A stretch of 39,371 bases of DNA from Candidatus Dojkabacteria bacterium (GTDB taxonomy: Bacteria > Patescibacteriota > Dojkabacteria > JAHIVN01), in assembly GCA_016932045.1 (NCBI GenBank), contig JAFGDO010000003.1:76115-115485 (forward strand). Direction: 5' to 3'. The notes under the pieces are model-generated. The model did no database searches. It was not told the origin of the DNA and was given only the letters and a program-made list of their open reading frames with translations. A program made the position numbers and the translations under genes. Positions 19,914 through 29,207 of the stretch are shown piece by piece (the first letter of the stretch is position 1; the number at the start of each line of letters is the position of its first letter).

Positions 19914-22396
19914 TTCTGATAAGCAATATTATTATACATCAAACCTTTAGCCCTTGAAATCCAAGAAACACAACTAACTAATCCCATCTTCTTTATAGTC
20001 GAGTGCGGAATCTTTCTCCTATCCTTTAGTCTCATTCTTTTTGTAATGCAGAGTCGAAGCCGATCTTCTATCCACATATCAATCTCCTTCAGCTCGTCAA
20101 AATCATTAACTCTACAAAAGTACTTACTCCAGCTTGTCTTCTTTCTTGTCGAGAAAAAGTAGTTAATCTGCTTTATTAGCCTCTCAATATCCTTACTACT
20201 TTCATAATTCTTTATATTAACTTCATGGAACTTTCTTTTCATTGTTAACCGTTTGATCTTCCTTTTTAGTTTATGAATTGTAAACTCAGAAAGTCCAATT
20301 CTCAACTCTTTGCCAATACTGAATCTGTATCCCAAGAAGCTAAATGTATCTCCAAACGAAACAAATTTTGTCTTTGAAGGTTTGAGCTTCAAGTCTAACT
20401 TTGACCCCTCATTCTCTATGAAACTTCTGGCCTCACCATCTTTAAAGGTTGCTTGGGAAATAACTATAAAGTCATCTGCATACCTCAGGTAATTATCAAG
20501 GCATTGTGAAACAGCTTCGTCAAATCCTTTCAAATAAACATTCAAGAGAAAATTTGTAATAGGCATTCCTTTTGGAAGAAATTCTACACTCGATAAGGAG
20601 CAAAAGAAGGCATCAAAGATATTGATTACTTTTGGATACTTATTCATAAGTTTATGTACTTTATTTTTAAGAATTTGCAGGTTAACACTCTGATGAAAAT
20701 TCTCAAAATCCGACCTGATTATCGTTCGTCCTTTTACGCATCTTAGAGTACGGATTAGTTGAGAAACCCCTTTAAATATAGAGCTCCCCTTTCTATAAGA
20801 GAAAACATTTTCAGAGAGTTTATCATCAAAAAAAGGCTGGATAATATTTATAATAGCTCTTTGAACTACTCTATCCGGGAAATTGCTTGTATAAACAAAA
20901 CGTTTTTCCTTTGTATCAAATCTTTTTATTTCCTTCTTTTTTGGAATGCTAAACTTATATTTCCCCTCGAGAAGTTCAGTATGCATTTCTTCTAGATTTC
21001 TTCTCCTATCAGCTAAGAATTCCTGAACCTCTTCATCATTCTCTAAATTCCTTCTACTCAGATAATATTCCAAGGCTTTTTCGAGATTAGTCATTGAGGA
21101 AATTCTATTTATCAAGGGTTTTGAATATTCTTGCCACCTTTCGTGCCAACCATAATATTCCCTCACTAAACTTTTCAAACCAAGATCCTTGAAGAACTCA
21201 TTTTTGAATTTTCGGTAATTTTTCTTACTCCAGCTTCCTGTTAGCTTTTGTCTAAGTTTTTCTCTAAGCCATATATCCAATTCTCTAAACTGTTTTGAGA
21301 AAGAAACCCTTGCAAAATATCTCGTCCAACCTTTCAGCCCTGTTCCACAAATAAGCCTATTTAAGTCTTCAATCAATTGGATAAGCTTTACCCTGCTCTT
21401 CTCATCTAGTGCCGCTGTATTTCTAATTTTTACCATCTTCCTTTTTCTGATAAGAAGTTTCACCTTTGTTTGAAACTTCTTAATTGATTTCTTCCGAATG
21501 TAAATGTTCCCGTCCCTGAATTCATACCCCAGATATTCAAAACCTTCGCCCGGTTTGATTAAATGAAGTTTATCTTCATTTATCTTTAAGGAATACTTCT
21601 TCAATTCTGAACGAATGAGACTCACTATCCCCTCTGCTTTTATCCTTTCCCTAACAATTATAAAAATGTCATCGGCATACCTCGCATAAAAAATCACTTT
21701 TTTCTGAACCAAACGATCAAACGGCATTAAGTAAATATTTGATAAAAGTGCAGCCAGGTGGCTTCCTATAGGTATTCCTTTCCTAGTTTGAGTAACACGT
21801 CCCTTCGATACTCTTTTTGCATTTATATAACTTACTATTATTTTTTTAAGACTCGAGTCACTACCCAAAAGTTCATCAATTTGAGATTCTAGAATTCTTC
21901 TATTTATCTGATTAAAATAATCTTCAACATCAAGTTTCACGGCTGAGAATTTTTTATCCTTGTGAAACTTATATACTTTTCGAACCAGCTGATGTACATT
22001 GTAATGAGATCCTCTGATTCTGCCGGAATACAGCCCCTTAGGAAAAACCGACTGCATTCTTTTATTCAGAATCTGATTAATTGCTATTTGGACAATTACA
22101 TCATGCAAGCAACCCTGGCAAAGGACAAGATACTTTTTGTGGTTTTTGGGTATTCGTCGCTCAAGAAATGGGGAAAATTTATACTTACCTCCTAACAATT
22201 CTTTACGAATCTTTATTAATCTTTGATCTCTCACCTTCAATAGGTCCTCAAACCTCTCTTTATCATATCCAACAGGGAACTTATCAACAAGATCTGAGTA
22301 ATATTTCTTCTTTAGTTTATTCACCGCCCGATTTAGATTCTTTGTCGAAAAGATCTGCTCCTCTAGCTTTTGTACTTTGGATAATTTCTTCAGCAT
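19898..22396 (-). CDS. Tandem dual reverse transcriptase, two group-II-intron-like RT/maturase modules in one polypeptide
   Basis: Module 1: SAVKLDVEDYF, GIPIGSHLAALLSNIYL, FYARYADDIFIIV, FEYLGYEF, GWTRYFARVS..LDIWLREKLR. Module 2: TIIRSDFENFH, GMPITNFLLNVYL, NYLRYADDFIVIS, FSFLGYRF, SWSKYFCRVN..IDMWIEDRLR. Confidence 0.92.
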   Translation of the reverse strand: MLKKLSKVQKLEEQIFSTKNLNRAVNKLKKKYYSDLVDKFPVGYDKERFEDLLKVRDQRLIKIRKELLGGKYKFSPFLERRIPKNHKKYLVLCQGCLHDVIVQIAINQILNKRMQSVFPKGLYSGRIRGSHYNVHQLVRKVYKFHKDKKFSAVKLDVEDYFNQINRRILESQIDELLGSDSSLKKIIVSYINAKRVSKGRVTQTRKGIPIGSHLAALLSNIYLMPFDRLVQKKVIFYARYADDIFIIVRERIKAEGIVSLIRSELKKYSLKINEDKLHLIKPGEGFEYLGYEFRDGNIYIRKKSIKKFQTKVKLLIRKRKMVKIRNTAALDEKSRVKLIQLIEDLNRLICGTGLKGWTRYFARVSFSKQFRELDIWLREKLRQKLTGSWSKKNYRKFKNEFFKDLGLKSLVREYYGWHERWQEYSKPLINRISSMTNLEKALEYYLSRRNLENDEEVQEFLADRRRNLEEMHTELLEGKYKFSIPKKKEIKRFDTKEKRFVYTSNFPDRVVQRAIINIIQPFFDDKLSENVFSYRKGSSIFKGVSQLIRTLRCVKGRTIIRSDFENFHQSVNLQILKNKVHKLMNKYPKVINIFDAFFCSLSSVEFLPKGMPITNFLLNVYLKGFDEAVSQCLDNYLRYADDFIVISQATFKDGEARSFIENEGSKLDLKLKPSKTKFVSFGDTFSFLGYRFSIGKELRIGLSEFTIHKLKRKIKRLTMKRKFHEVNIKNYESSKDIERLIKQINYFFSTRKKTSWSKYFCRVNDFDELKEIDMWIEDRLRLCITKRMRLKDRRKIPHSTIKKMGLVSCVSWISRAKGLMYNNIAYQNPELR

Positions 22397-22406
22397 TTAG
22401 AATTTG

Positions 22407-22424
22407 CCTGCCTGCGCAGGCAGG
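22407..22424. repeat. Perfect 18-nt palindrome just upstream of the RT start codon
   Basis: CCTGCCTGCGCAGGCAGG. Confidence 0.85.
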
Positions 22425-22458
22425 TTTGGATTTTGAATTTAGTATTTAGAGTTTTTTA

Positions 22459-22659
22459 TGAGACTACTTCTGTGCAAGCAACAAAAAATTATACTGACAG
22501 CGTCCATGCTCAAAGACTTCCCTACGGAACAAAGCCATCAGCTGAATCCAGTAAGCATCCCCCATTTGCTCTTGGCTCCGGAAGGCAAGCCCAAATAGTA
22601 AACGTTTTTGAAAGGCCTGCCTTCCGGAGCTTTAGCGAAGGAAGGTAGAAGTAGCCTCA
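22459..22659 (-). ncRNA. Candidate structured RNA preceding the RT gene
   Basis: 13-bp terminal stem TGAGGCTACTTCT/AGAAGTAGTCTCA (one G.U) enclosing an 18-bp hairpin 22575-92/22613-30 (two G.U) with a 20-nt loop. Confidence 0.5.
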
Positions 22660-22664
22660 ATCAA

Positions 22665-22694
22665 ATTCTATCACTTTGCAACACCAAAGGTAAA
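22665..22694 (-). promoter_or_regulatory. Putative sigma70-type promoter for the candidate RNA/RT transcript
   Basis: Minus strand TTTACC - 18 nt - TAGAAT; predicted start at ~22658, the 5' edge of the terminal stem. Confidence 0.45.
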
Positions 22695-22870
22695 AGGCAC
22701 AAGGTAAAGAGTAAGAGGTATGAAGTAGTAATTTAGCTATCTAGCTATCCCCACCCAAGGTGGACTAGCAACCATCCGATAATACAACATTACAACAATG
22801 AATTAATTATCCGATTGAAAATTAAAAATGAAGAATGAAAAATGAACGATAAAACAAAATAACAATATAA

Positions 22871-23752
22871 CTATTTCCCTAAATTATAAAACTCCATCGC
22901 ATTCCTCTTCGTAACCTCAGCAACTTCACTAGTTTCAACACTTACAATCTCGGCCATTTTGTTAACAACATATCGCACATCGGCAGGTTCACATACCTGC
23001 CCTCGTATCTTTTGCGGTGCGCAATAAGGAGCATCTGTTTCGGCTAGGACCTGATCTCTATATCTGTTCCACCCGAGTTCAAATATTTCCCGAATATTTC
23101 CCGCATTTGGATATGTAAGAATTCCATTAAACGAGATATGATACCCAGCTTCAAAAACGTTTTTAGCCACTCGCTTTTCTCCTGTGAAACAATGGAACAG
23201 AGCTTTCAGCCTACAGCCTTCGGCCTTCAGCTTAGCATTTATTTCATCAAGTACTTCCCTTTCAGCCCCTCTGCTATGCACTACAAGTGGTAATCTCGAT
23301 TCATTTGCCAACTCAATCTGCTTTTCGAATAAAGTAACTTGCAACTTCTTAATCTCATTTTTTTTCTTCGAACTGAGCTGTAAGCTGTTAGCTGCTAGCT
23401 GTTCGCTTTTATCAATCCAATAATAGTCCAGCCCGCACTCCCCTATCGCACCGATACTCTCTTTATTATCAGAACATATTTGCCTTAATTCCTTTATCCA
23501 TCCATCTATATCTGCTTTTTTCTTATAAATATCTGATCCGGGAATTAAAAGTTCTGGGTGTAATCCAATTGTCGGGATAATGAACTCAGGATACCGTGAA
23601 GAAAACTTTAGAACTGCCCTTGAAGTCTCGATATCTACGGAAGCATCGACAGTTTTCACAACATTAGCTTCTATAGCTCTTTGAATTACTTCTCGAATAT
23701 CCTTGTACTTCTTTGGAGAAGAAGCAATATGTGCATGGGAATCAAAATACAT
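22871..23752 (-). CDS. tatD: TatD family metal-dependent hydrolase
   Basis: MYFDSHAHIA, GECGLDYYW, VVHSRGA, LFHCFTG, AETDAPYCAP. Confidence 0.9.
   Translation of the reverse strand: MYFDSHAHIASSPKKYKDIREVIQRAIEANVVKTVDASVDIETSRAVLKFSSRYPEFIIPTIGLHPELLIPGSDIYKKKADIDGWIKELRQICSDNKESIGAIGECGLDYYWIDKSEQLAANSLQLSSKKKNEIKKLQVTLFEKQIELANESRLPLVVHSRGAEREVLDEINAKLKAEGCRLKALFHCFTGEKRVAKNVFEAGYHISFNGILTYPNAGNIREIFELGWNRYRDQVLAETDAPYCAPQKIRGQVCEPADVRYVVNKMAEIVSVETSEVAEVTKRNAMEFYNLGK
23376..23403. repeat. Four tandem 7-mers AGCTGTA/AGCTGTT/AGCTGCT/AGCTGTT inside the tatD CDS
   Basis: Direct reading. Confidence 0.8.
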
Positions 23753-23756
23753 AAAT

Positions 23757-24950
23757 CTAAAGAGTAACTAATCTGGAGTTAAATATTCTTTTTAATTTGT
23801 CGAAGATCCTGTTAACGAGAGCTTTTTTTGCCTTATCATGAACCTCCCTGTATGTTTTGATCGTCTCTTCATATATTGCTACAGTTTTTTTGGAAGTTTC
23901 AACAACATCAAACTTCCTAGACCTTTTGATAGCTTCTTTTGACATACCTTTGTAGAGTGCCAAATTACCTGTTACTTTCTGAACCGCCTCAGAGAATAAA
24001 CGCGCATTCGCTCTTTTCATTATTAAGCCCGTTTTACCATTCTTAACTGCATGCAGACTTCCAAGATTCCTGAGGGTAATAATTGGTAAAGCAGCCGCCA
24101 TCGCTTCTACATAAACTAACGGTTGAGCCTCAATAGAAGAAGGCAACGTAAATATATCGGCGTCTCGATAATACTTGTGAATCTCTTCGTGAGGTACTCT
24201 TCCTATAAAGTCAACATTTTCAATTCCTAGTCTTTTTGCAAGTTTCTTCACATGATTGTCTTCTCCGCCTTCCCCAATAAGTAGAAGTTTATATTCGTTT
24301 TTATCTAAATACCTCATCATATCAACGAGAAGTTTCACATTCTTTCTTTTATCAGCCGAGGAAACACATAGTATCTTACAGGGTTTTGAAATTTTAGTTC
24401 TTGGCTTGTATAGGAATTGCTCCAAATCTGTCCCTGTCGGCTGGACCACCACCCTTGGCTTTATCTTTTCTCTCTTCAAATATTCTTCAATATTCTTATT
24501 CAGAGCTATCACAACATCACAAAGGTTAATGTATAGTTTAATCCACCTCATAACAATAGGTGCCATAAAATAACGAAGATACCAGGGGAAAACCGACTTC
24601 AAAAATGCCCTAAATTCATTATGAGCTGTATAAACAATCGGTATATTCTTTTCAAATGCATATTTTATTCCAGCTAGACAAACAAGATCTGCCCCATGAG
24701 AATGAACAATATCTGGCTTGAATTTATCTATCTCCTTAAAGACTGTTGGGTCAATGATATCGGGAAGTGCCCACACCCCAAGTGGACTTCTGTAAGAATA
24801 TGGCGTTTCACGTTCCTCTCCTTGCGATGAAGGACACACAAGAATAACTTTATGACCTAACTTTTCAAGTCCTCTTCTTAAGTTATCCGCAGCTATGTAA
24901 TAACCTGTTAATCTCTTCTTTGTTACACCAACAAAAAGTACTACTCGCAT
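23757..24950 (-). CDS. Glycosyltransferase family 4-like
   Basis: IVHSHGADLVCLAG, ILCVSSADKRKNVKLLVDMM, LPSSIEAQPLVYVEAMAAALPII. Confidence 0.85.
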   Translation of the reverse strand: MRVVLFVGVTKKRLTGYYIAADNLRRGLEKLGHKVILVCPSSQGEERETPYSYRSPLGVWALPDIIDPTVFKEIDKFKPDIVHSHGADLVCLAGIKYAFEKNIPIVYTAHNEFRAFLKSVFPWYLRYFMAPIVMRWIKLYINLCDVVIALNKNIEEYLKREKIKPRVVVQPTGTDLEQFLYKPRTKISKPCKILCVSSADKRKNVKLLVDMMRYLDKNEYKLLLIGEGGEDNHVKKLAKRLGIENVDFIGRVPHEEIHKYYRDADIFTLPSSIEAQPLVYVEAMAAALPIITLRNLGSLHAVKNGKTGLIMKRANARLFSEAVQKVTGNLALYKGMSKEAIKRSRKFDVVETSKKTVAIYEETIKTYREVHDKAKKALVNRIFDKLKRIFNSRLVTL

Positions 24951-24973
24951 TTTTTCCTTTATTAATTTAGACT

Positions 24974-26719
24974 CTACTTCATTTTCTCTCGTTCCCTCTC
25001 TACAAGCTCGAAATCCAGCTTTTCAAAAAGAACATCTATCTTGCCAAGAGAAGTCCCTGCTTTTACCTCTTCCATTCTCCAATTATCCTCTTCCACTTTG
25101 CAAACTACATTCGCTTGACCCAACATTGCAGATATCTTCTCAGAAGTACCTGGTAGAAAAGGTGACAAAAGAACTCTAAGTGCAGCTATAATCTGAACAC
25201 AGTTATATAAGATATTCTCCGCTTCTTTCTCGTCTTCCTTCACCACCTTCCAGACCGCCTTTTTATCAAAGTATCTATTCGCAAAAGCTACTAATCTAAA
25301 CAATCTCTCGAGTGCTTCTACAAGCTTCACCTTTTCAAATAATTCCTCACAATCACAAAACGCAGCCCTGATTTCGAATTTAACTTCATTTTCCAGTTTT
25401 CCCTCAGGAACCTTTGCATTAAAACGACTTTGTATAAAACTTAAAGATCTGTGGACAAAATTACCAAGATTAGCCACCAATTCATTATTCACTGCATCTG
25501 TAAAACCCTTCCAAGTAAAGTTTCCTTCCTTATTTTCTGGCAAATTAGCAATAATATAATACCTTACCAGATCTACACCGTATCTTTTTGCAATTCTAGC
25601 AGAATCAATCGTCCAGCCGCGGCTTTTACTAAACTTTTTGTTCTCATAATTCATAAACTTATTGACCACAACGTCAGTCGGTAAGTTATAACCTTTCCCC
25701 GTACCCATGAGTTGAACAGGCCACATCAACGTATGAAACACAAGGTTATCTTGTCCCATGAAATAATAATGCTTCGCAGTTTTATTCAGCCAGTATTCTT
25801 TCCAGCCCTTTTTTTGTCCCTTGTCAAAGTTGAAAATTATATCCTGTTCGCCCCCTGAAAGTTGACCATTTACTCGAAGACTCCATTCTATTGCTCCCGA
25901 AAGATATCCTATAACAGCCTCAAACCAAACATATATTCTTTTACCTTTAAAATTACTAAGATGCTTTTCCTTTGGAAGCTTCTCTATCTCTTCTATGGGC
26001 AACTCAATCCCCCAATCTAGATCTCGAGTAATAGCCCGCTTCTCTAGACCTTCCCGCAACCACCCCTCTGCTTCTGCCAGTACCCATTTTTTCCATATTT
26101 TCTTCCTGGACTCAAGGTATGAACTCAGCTTCTTCTCAAACTTCTTAAAGTCTAGAAAATAATGTTCGGTATCTTTTAGCTCCACCTTTGATTTTGTCAG
26201 TTTACTAATAGGATTAATGAGCTCTCCATCCGAAAGCCACCTCCCGCAAGCCTCACACTGATCACTTCGCTGTTCTTTTGCACTACAATGGGGGCATGTA
26301 CCTTCCACGTATCTATCTGGTAAGAATTTGCCATCCTCCATCGAATAGTACTGTTTCATCGTATCCTTCACGATGTAATTGTTTTTGAGCAAGTCTAAGA
26401 ATAACTCCTGGACAACCCTCCTGTGATTTTCTGTATTTGTTTTTGTATATATATTGTAACTTAAGTCATATAGTCGGAAAAGCTCTAAGTCCAATTTATG
26501 GTATTTTTCGACTACCTCCCTTGGGGATATGCCTTCTTTATCAGCCTGAACAGTTATCGGCGTTCCATGACAATCTGATCCTGATACCATCAAGACTTCA
26601 TGCCCATGAAGTCTTTTAAAGCGGGCAAATATATCTGCTGGAAGCAAATATCCCGCAAGATGCCCCACATGTATATCTCCATTTACATATGGCCAAGCAA
26701 CTGCTACAAGAACCTGCAT
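24974..26719 (-). CDS. metG: Methionyl-tRNA synthetase
   Basis: AWPYVNGDIHVGHLAGYLLPADIFARF, CPHCSAKEQRSDQCEACGRWL, FMGQDNLVFHT, KFSKSRGW. Confidence 0.92.
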   Translation of the reverse strand: MQVLVAVAWPYVNGDIHVGHLAGYLLPADIFARFKRLHGHEVLMVSGSDCHGTPITVQADKEGISPREVVEKYHKLDLELFRLYDLSYNIYTKTNTENHRRVVQELFLDLLKNNYIVKDTMKQYYSMEDGKFLPDRYVEGTCPHCSAKEQRSDQCEACGRWLSDGELINPISKLTKSKVELKDTEHYFLDFKKFEKKLSSYLESRKKIWKKWVLAEAEGWLREGLEKRAITRDLDWGIELPIEEIEKLPKEKHLSNFKGKRIYVWFEAVIGYLSGAIEWSLRVNGQLSGGEQDIIFNFDKGQKKGWKEYWLNKTAKHYYFMGQDNLVFHTLMWPVQLMGTGKGYNLPTDVVVNKFMNYENKKFSKSRGWTIDSARIAKRYGVDLVRYYIIANLPENKEGNFTWKGFTDAVNNELVANLGNFVHRSLSFIQSRFNAKVPEGKLENEVKFEIRAAFCDCEELFEKVKLVEALERLFRLVAFANRYFDKKAVWKVVKEDEKEAENILYNCVQIIAALRVLLSPFLPGTSEKISAMLGQANVVCKVEEDNWRMEEVKAGTSLGKIDVLFEKLDFELVEREREKMK

Positions 26720-26804
26720 ACGTTTATTTTCATAAGTAATGTGGCTTATTTATATACTAACACCTGCTTAAAATCAACGCCAATGCCCAATAGCTCTCAG
26801 CTTA

Positions 26805-26862
26805 TAGCTATCTGACTATCTAGCTATCTAACTATGTCCAGCCAAAGGCTGGTCCGCCTTGG
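26805..26862. repeat. Tandem octamers TAGCTATC x4 (imperfect, 26805..26836) followed by palindrome CCAAAGGC-TGGTCC-GCCTTGG (26842..26862)
   Basis: Direct reading; a shorter related mosaic is at 22734..22760. Confidence 0.7.
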
Positions 26863-26869
26863 ACGGAAA

Positions 26870-27322
26870 CTATTTTACTACTTCACCATTTGACTGTTTC
26901 TCTGCTTCCTGCTCTAGATCTTCAGTCTGCTTCCTCCCTCCTTCCATCCCACTCAAACTCATTGACAAAGCTTCTATAAGTAATGATAAAACAATAACAA
27001 GAAGCACAATATGCATCTCCCCTAAACCAAATATCTTGAGCCAAGCAATGCTCACAAAGGTAATGCTAACCAAAAAACCTCTTCTTAAAGAAAGGAAAAG
27101 TCTCGGCCTCTCGTAAAACTTTCTAAAGAAAAATTTGTCAATTGTCTGGTGAACAAAAGAGATCAGTGTAGTTACAGAGATTATGAGAGTTATCGATACA
27201 ATTACAAGATTTTTGACATCAAGAACCTTATCGCTTGTGTATGGTATAAGTGCAAAATTAATGAGGTAATAAAAAACTCCGCTAAAAAATATTGATATGA
27301 TAAGTGAGTATAGTATCTGCAT
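26870..27322 (-). CDS. Multi-TM membrane protein, unknown
   Basis: 150-aa ORF with four hydrophobic segments. Confidence 0.6.
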   Translation of the reverse strand: MQILYSLIISIFFSGVFYYLINFALIPYTSDKVLDVKNLVIVSITLIISVTTLISFVHQTIDKFFFRKFYERPRLFLSLRRGFLVSITFVSIAWLKIFGLGEMHIVLLVIVLSLLIEALSMSLSGMEGGRKQTEDLEQEAEKQSNGEVVK

Positions 27323-27546
27323 AACTACTCATGAAAAATCAATTCATTATAACAACCTAATCGAAGAAAATCACTAGAATATAATAATGAATTACCAATA
27401 ATCAATAACCAGACACTTCTTTCCTGCAATAGTCTATTTTATTCTTACAGTTTAGAATTGGGTTACTACCATATTATCCTATATTTTTTTGCAATCCTTG
27501 ACAGATTTAGTATAATTCCTCATATATAATTTTAAAATCGATAAAA

Positions 27547-28560
27547 ATGGCATCAAAAAAGGAGAAAAAACAAGAGGCCCAAACAATAAGCATAAAGGTT
27601 GAATGGATAGCTATGGCAGTACTTTTTATTATTTTAGCTCTGAGTATCTTCACGCAAGGATTTTCAAAACTCCCTTTTAATTTGAAATCACCCTTTAGTA
27701 ACTTGGGAAATGATGAAATGAGTGAAGACGAAGTAAAAGAACGCGTTACAAAATATATTAACGAAGAACTACTTCAAGGCCAAAATGCCGCATCAATTAC
27801 AGAGATTATTAAAGATGAAGATAGCGGCCTTTACAAGATCAAACTCGACATCGGCGGACAGGAATATGAATCTTTTGTGTCAATGGACGGGAAATATCTT
27901 TATACCGAACGAATTGAGATAAAGCTCTCAGATGAAGTAGCCGAAGATTATCCAAAGAAAGATTCTCCTGATGTCCTCCTATTTACGATGTCATATTGTC
28001 CTTACGGAAACCAAGCAGAGGATTTTGTGAAACCAGTAGATGATCTACTTGGAGATAACATCAGCTTTGAACCTCACTATGTTATTTATGGTTCAGCACA
28101 AGGCTACCAGGGAGAAGAATATTGTCTCGATAGTGAGAACAAATACTGCTCTATGCACGGCATTCAGGAGCTAAATCAAGACGTAAGGGAAATTTGTACA
28201 TGGAAGTACCAGCAGGATAAGTACTGGGATTTTGTACTAGCTGCAAATGAAAAATGCGATTATAAAAACGTAGATGAATGCTGGGAACAAGTTGCCGAAG
28301 ATGTTGGAGTTGATACTGATAAGATAAAGTCATGTCAATCAAATGAAGCTACAGACCTGCTTGCAGAAGAAGTTAGACTAAATGAAGAATATAGCGTAAC
28401 AGGCTCTCCTGCTCTTTTTATAAACGGCAAAAAGTATGAAGGCCAAAGAGTAGCAGAGAATTTTAAACAGGCAATTTGTGCTGCATTTAATAATCAACCA
28501 GGAAGCTGCTCAGAGACTTTAGACGAGTCAGGAAGTGCACCATCTGGAAGCTGTAACTAA
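27547..28560 (+). CDS. Membrane-anchored DsbA/thioredoxin-fold protein with CPYG motif
   Basis: N-terminal TM; FTMSYCPYGNQAEDF; GSPALFINGKKYEG; promoter TTGCAA-16-TATAAT upstream. Confidence 0.75.
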   Translation: MASKKEKKQEAQTISIKVEWIAMAVLFIILALSIFTQGFSKLPFNLKSPFSNLGNDEMSEDEVKERVTKYINEELLQGQNAASITEIIKDEDSGLYKIKLDIGGQEYESFVSMDGKYLYTERIEIKLSDEVAEDYPKKDSPDVLLFTMSYCPYGNQAEDFVKPVDDLLGDNISFEPHYVIYGSAQGYQGEEYCLDSENKYCSMHGIQELNQDVREICTWKYQQDKYWDFVLAANEKCDYKNVDECWEQVAEDVGVDTDKIKSCQSNEATDLLAEEVRLNEEYSVTGSPALFINGKKYEGQRVAENFKQAICAAFNNQPGSCSETLDESGSAPSGSCN

Positions 28561-28571
28561 GGTCGAAGAAT

Positions 28572-29162
28572 ATGGCAGAAGTTCAAGTAGAAAGAACTGA
28601 AATTTTGCGTGACAGCGACTTCGGCATAAAGGGAGTCGATCATAGATACCTTCTTTATGCCTTAGGTACTGGTAAATTTCCACTTACCCCCTGCCCTATT
28701 CAACCAACATTACTTAAGTTCTCATATTATGCCCCAACAGACATTGGACTCAACTATGCAATACTGAGTGCCAGATACTACGCAAGGCAACTTAGGATTA
28801 GAGAAGAACTTCCAGGGTTAGCAAACGATCTTGATTCTGAACATATAATCGATAATATAGTACCACCTGGATTAACGCCGGAAAGCGCAGCAACCCTACA
28901 ACGTATTTACGAAACTTCAAGCGGTATACTAGTAGTTTTAAACTCAACTCGAGTTCAAGAACTGTCTCCTAAGATAGAAGAAAACCCCGAAGTTGCAGAG
29001 TTGGACGGAAAATACTTAATACTACCTGGAGAAAGCACAATTACTACAACAATTATTGACAGACTGATTTGTATAGGAACTGATGATTATGAAAGAGTTA
29101 GACATATTGAAGAATTCCCGGTTACTCTGCATGATATTTCTAGGATGGTTCTAAAACACTGA
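28572..29162 (+). CDS. Hypothetical protein
   Basis: 196-aa ORF, 11 nt after the DsbA-like gene. Confidence 0.55.
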   Translation: MAEVQVERTEILRDSDFGIKGVDHRYLLYALGTGKFPLTPCPIQPTLLKFSYYAPTDIGLNYAILSARYYARQLRIREELPGLANDLDSEHIIDNIVPPGLTPESAATLQRIYETSSGILVVLNSTRVQELSPKIEENPEVAELDGKYLILPGESTITTTIIDRLICIGTDDYERVRHIEEFPVTLHDISRMVLKH

Positions 29163-29207
29163 AAAAATAATACATTCATATTTTTTGACGTTGTTTTATT
29201 TCTTGCT

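Noticed and set aside
19732-22700. Ordinary group II intron with ORF in domain IV
   Set aside because: I could not find a domain V-like catalytic hairpin (AGC...GTTC pattern) downstream or a GUGYG-type 5' end upstream, and the ORF has two RT modules. Not fully excluded; a covariance-model search is needed.
19000-23000. Diversity-generating retroelement (template/variable repeat pair)
   Set aside because: No near-identical repeat pair with A-specific differences and no CLec-type target gene seen beside the RT.
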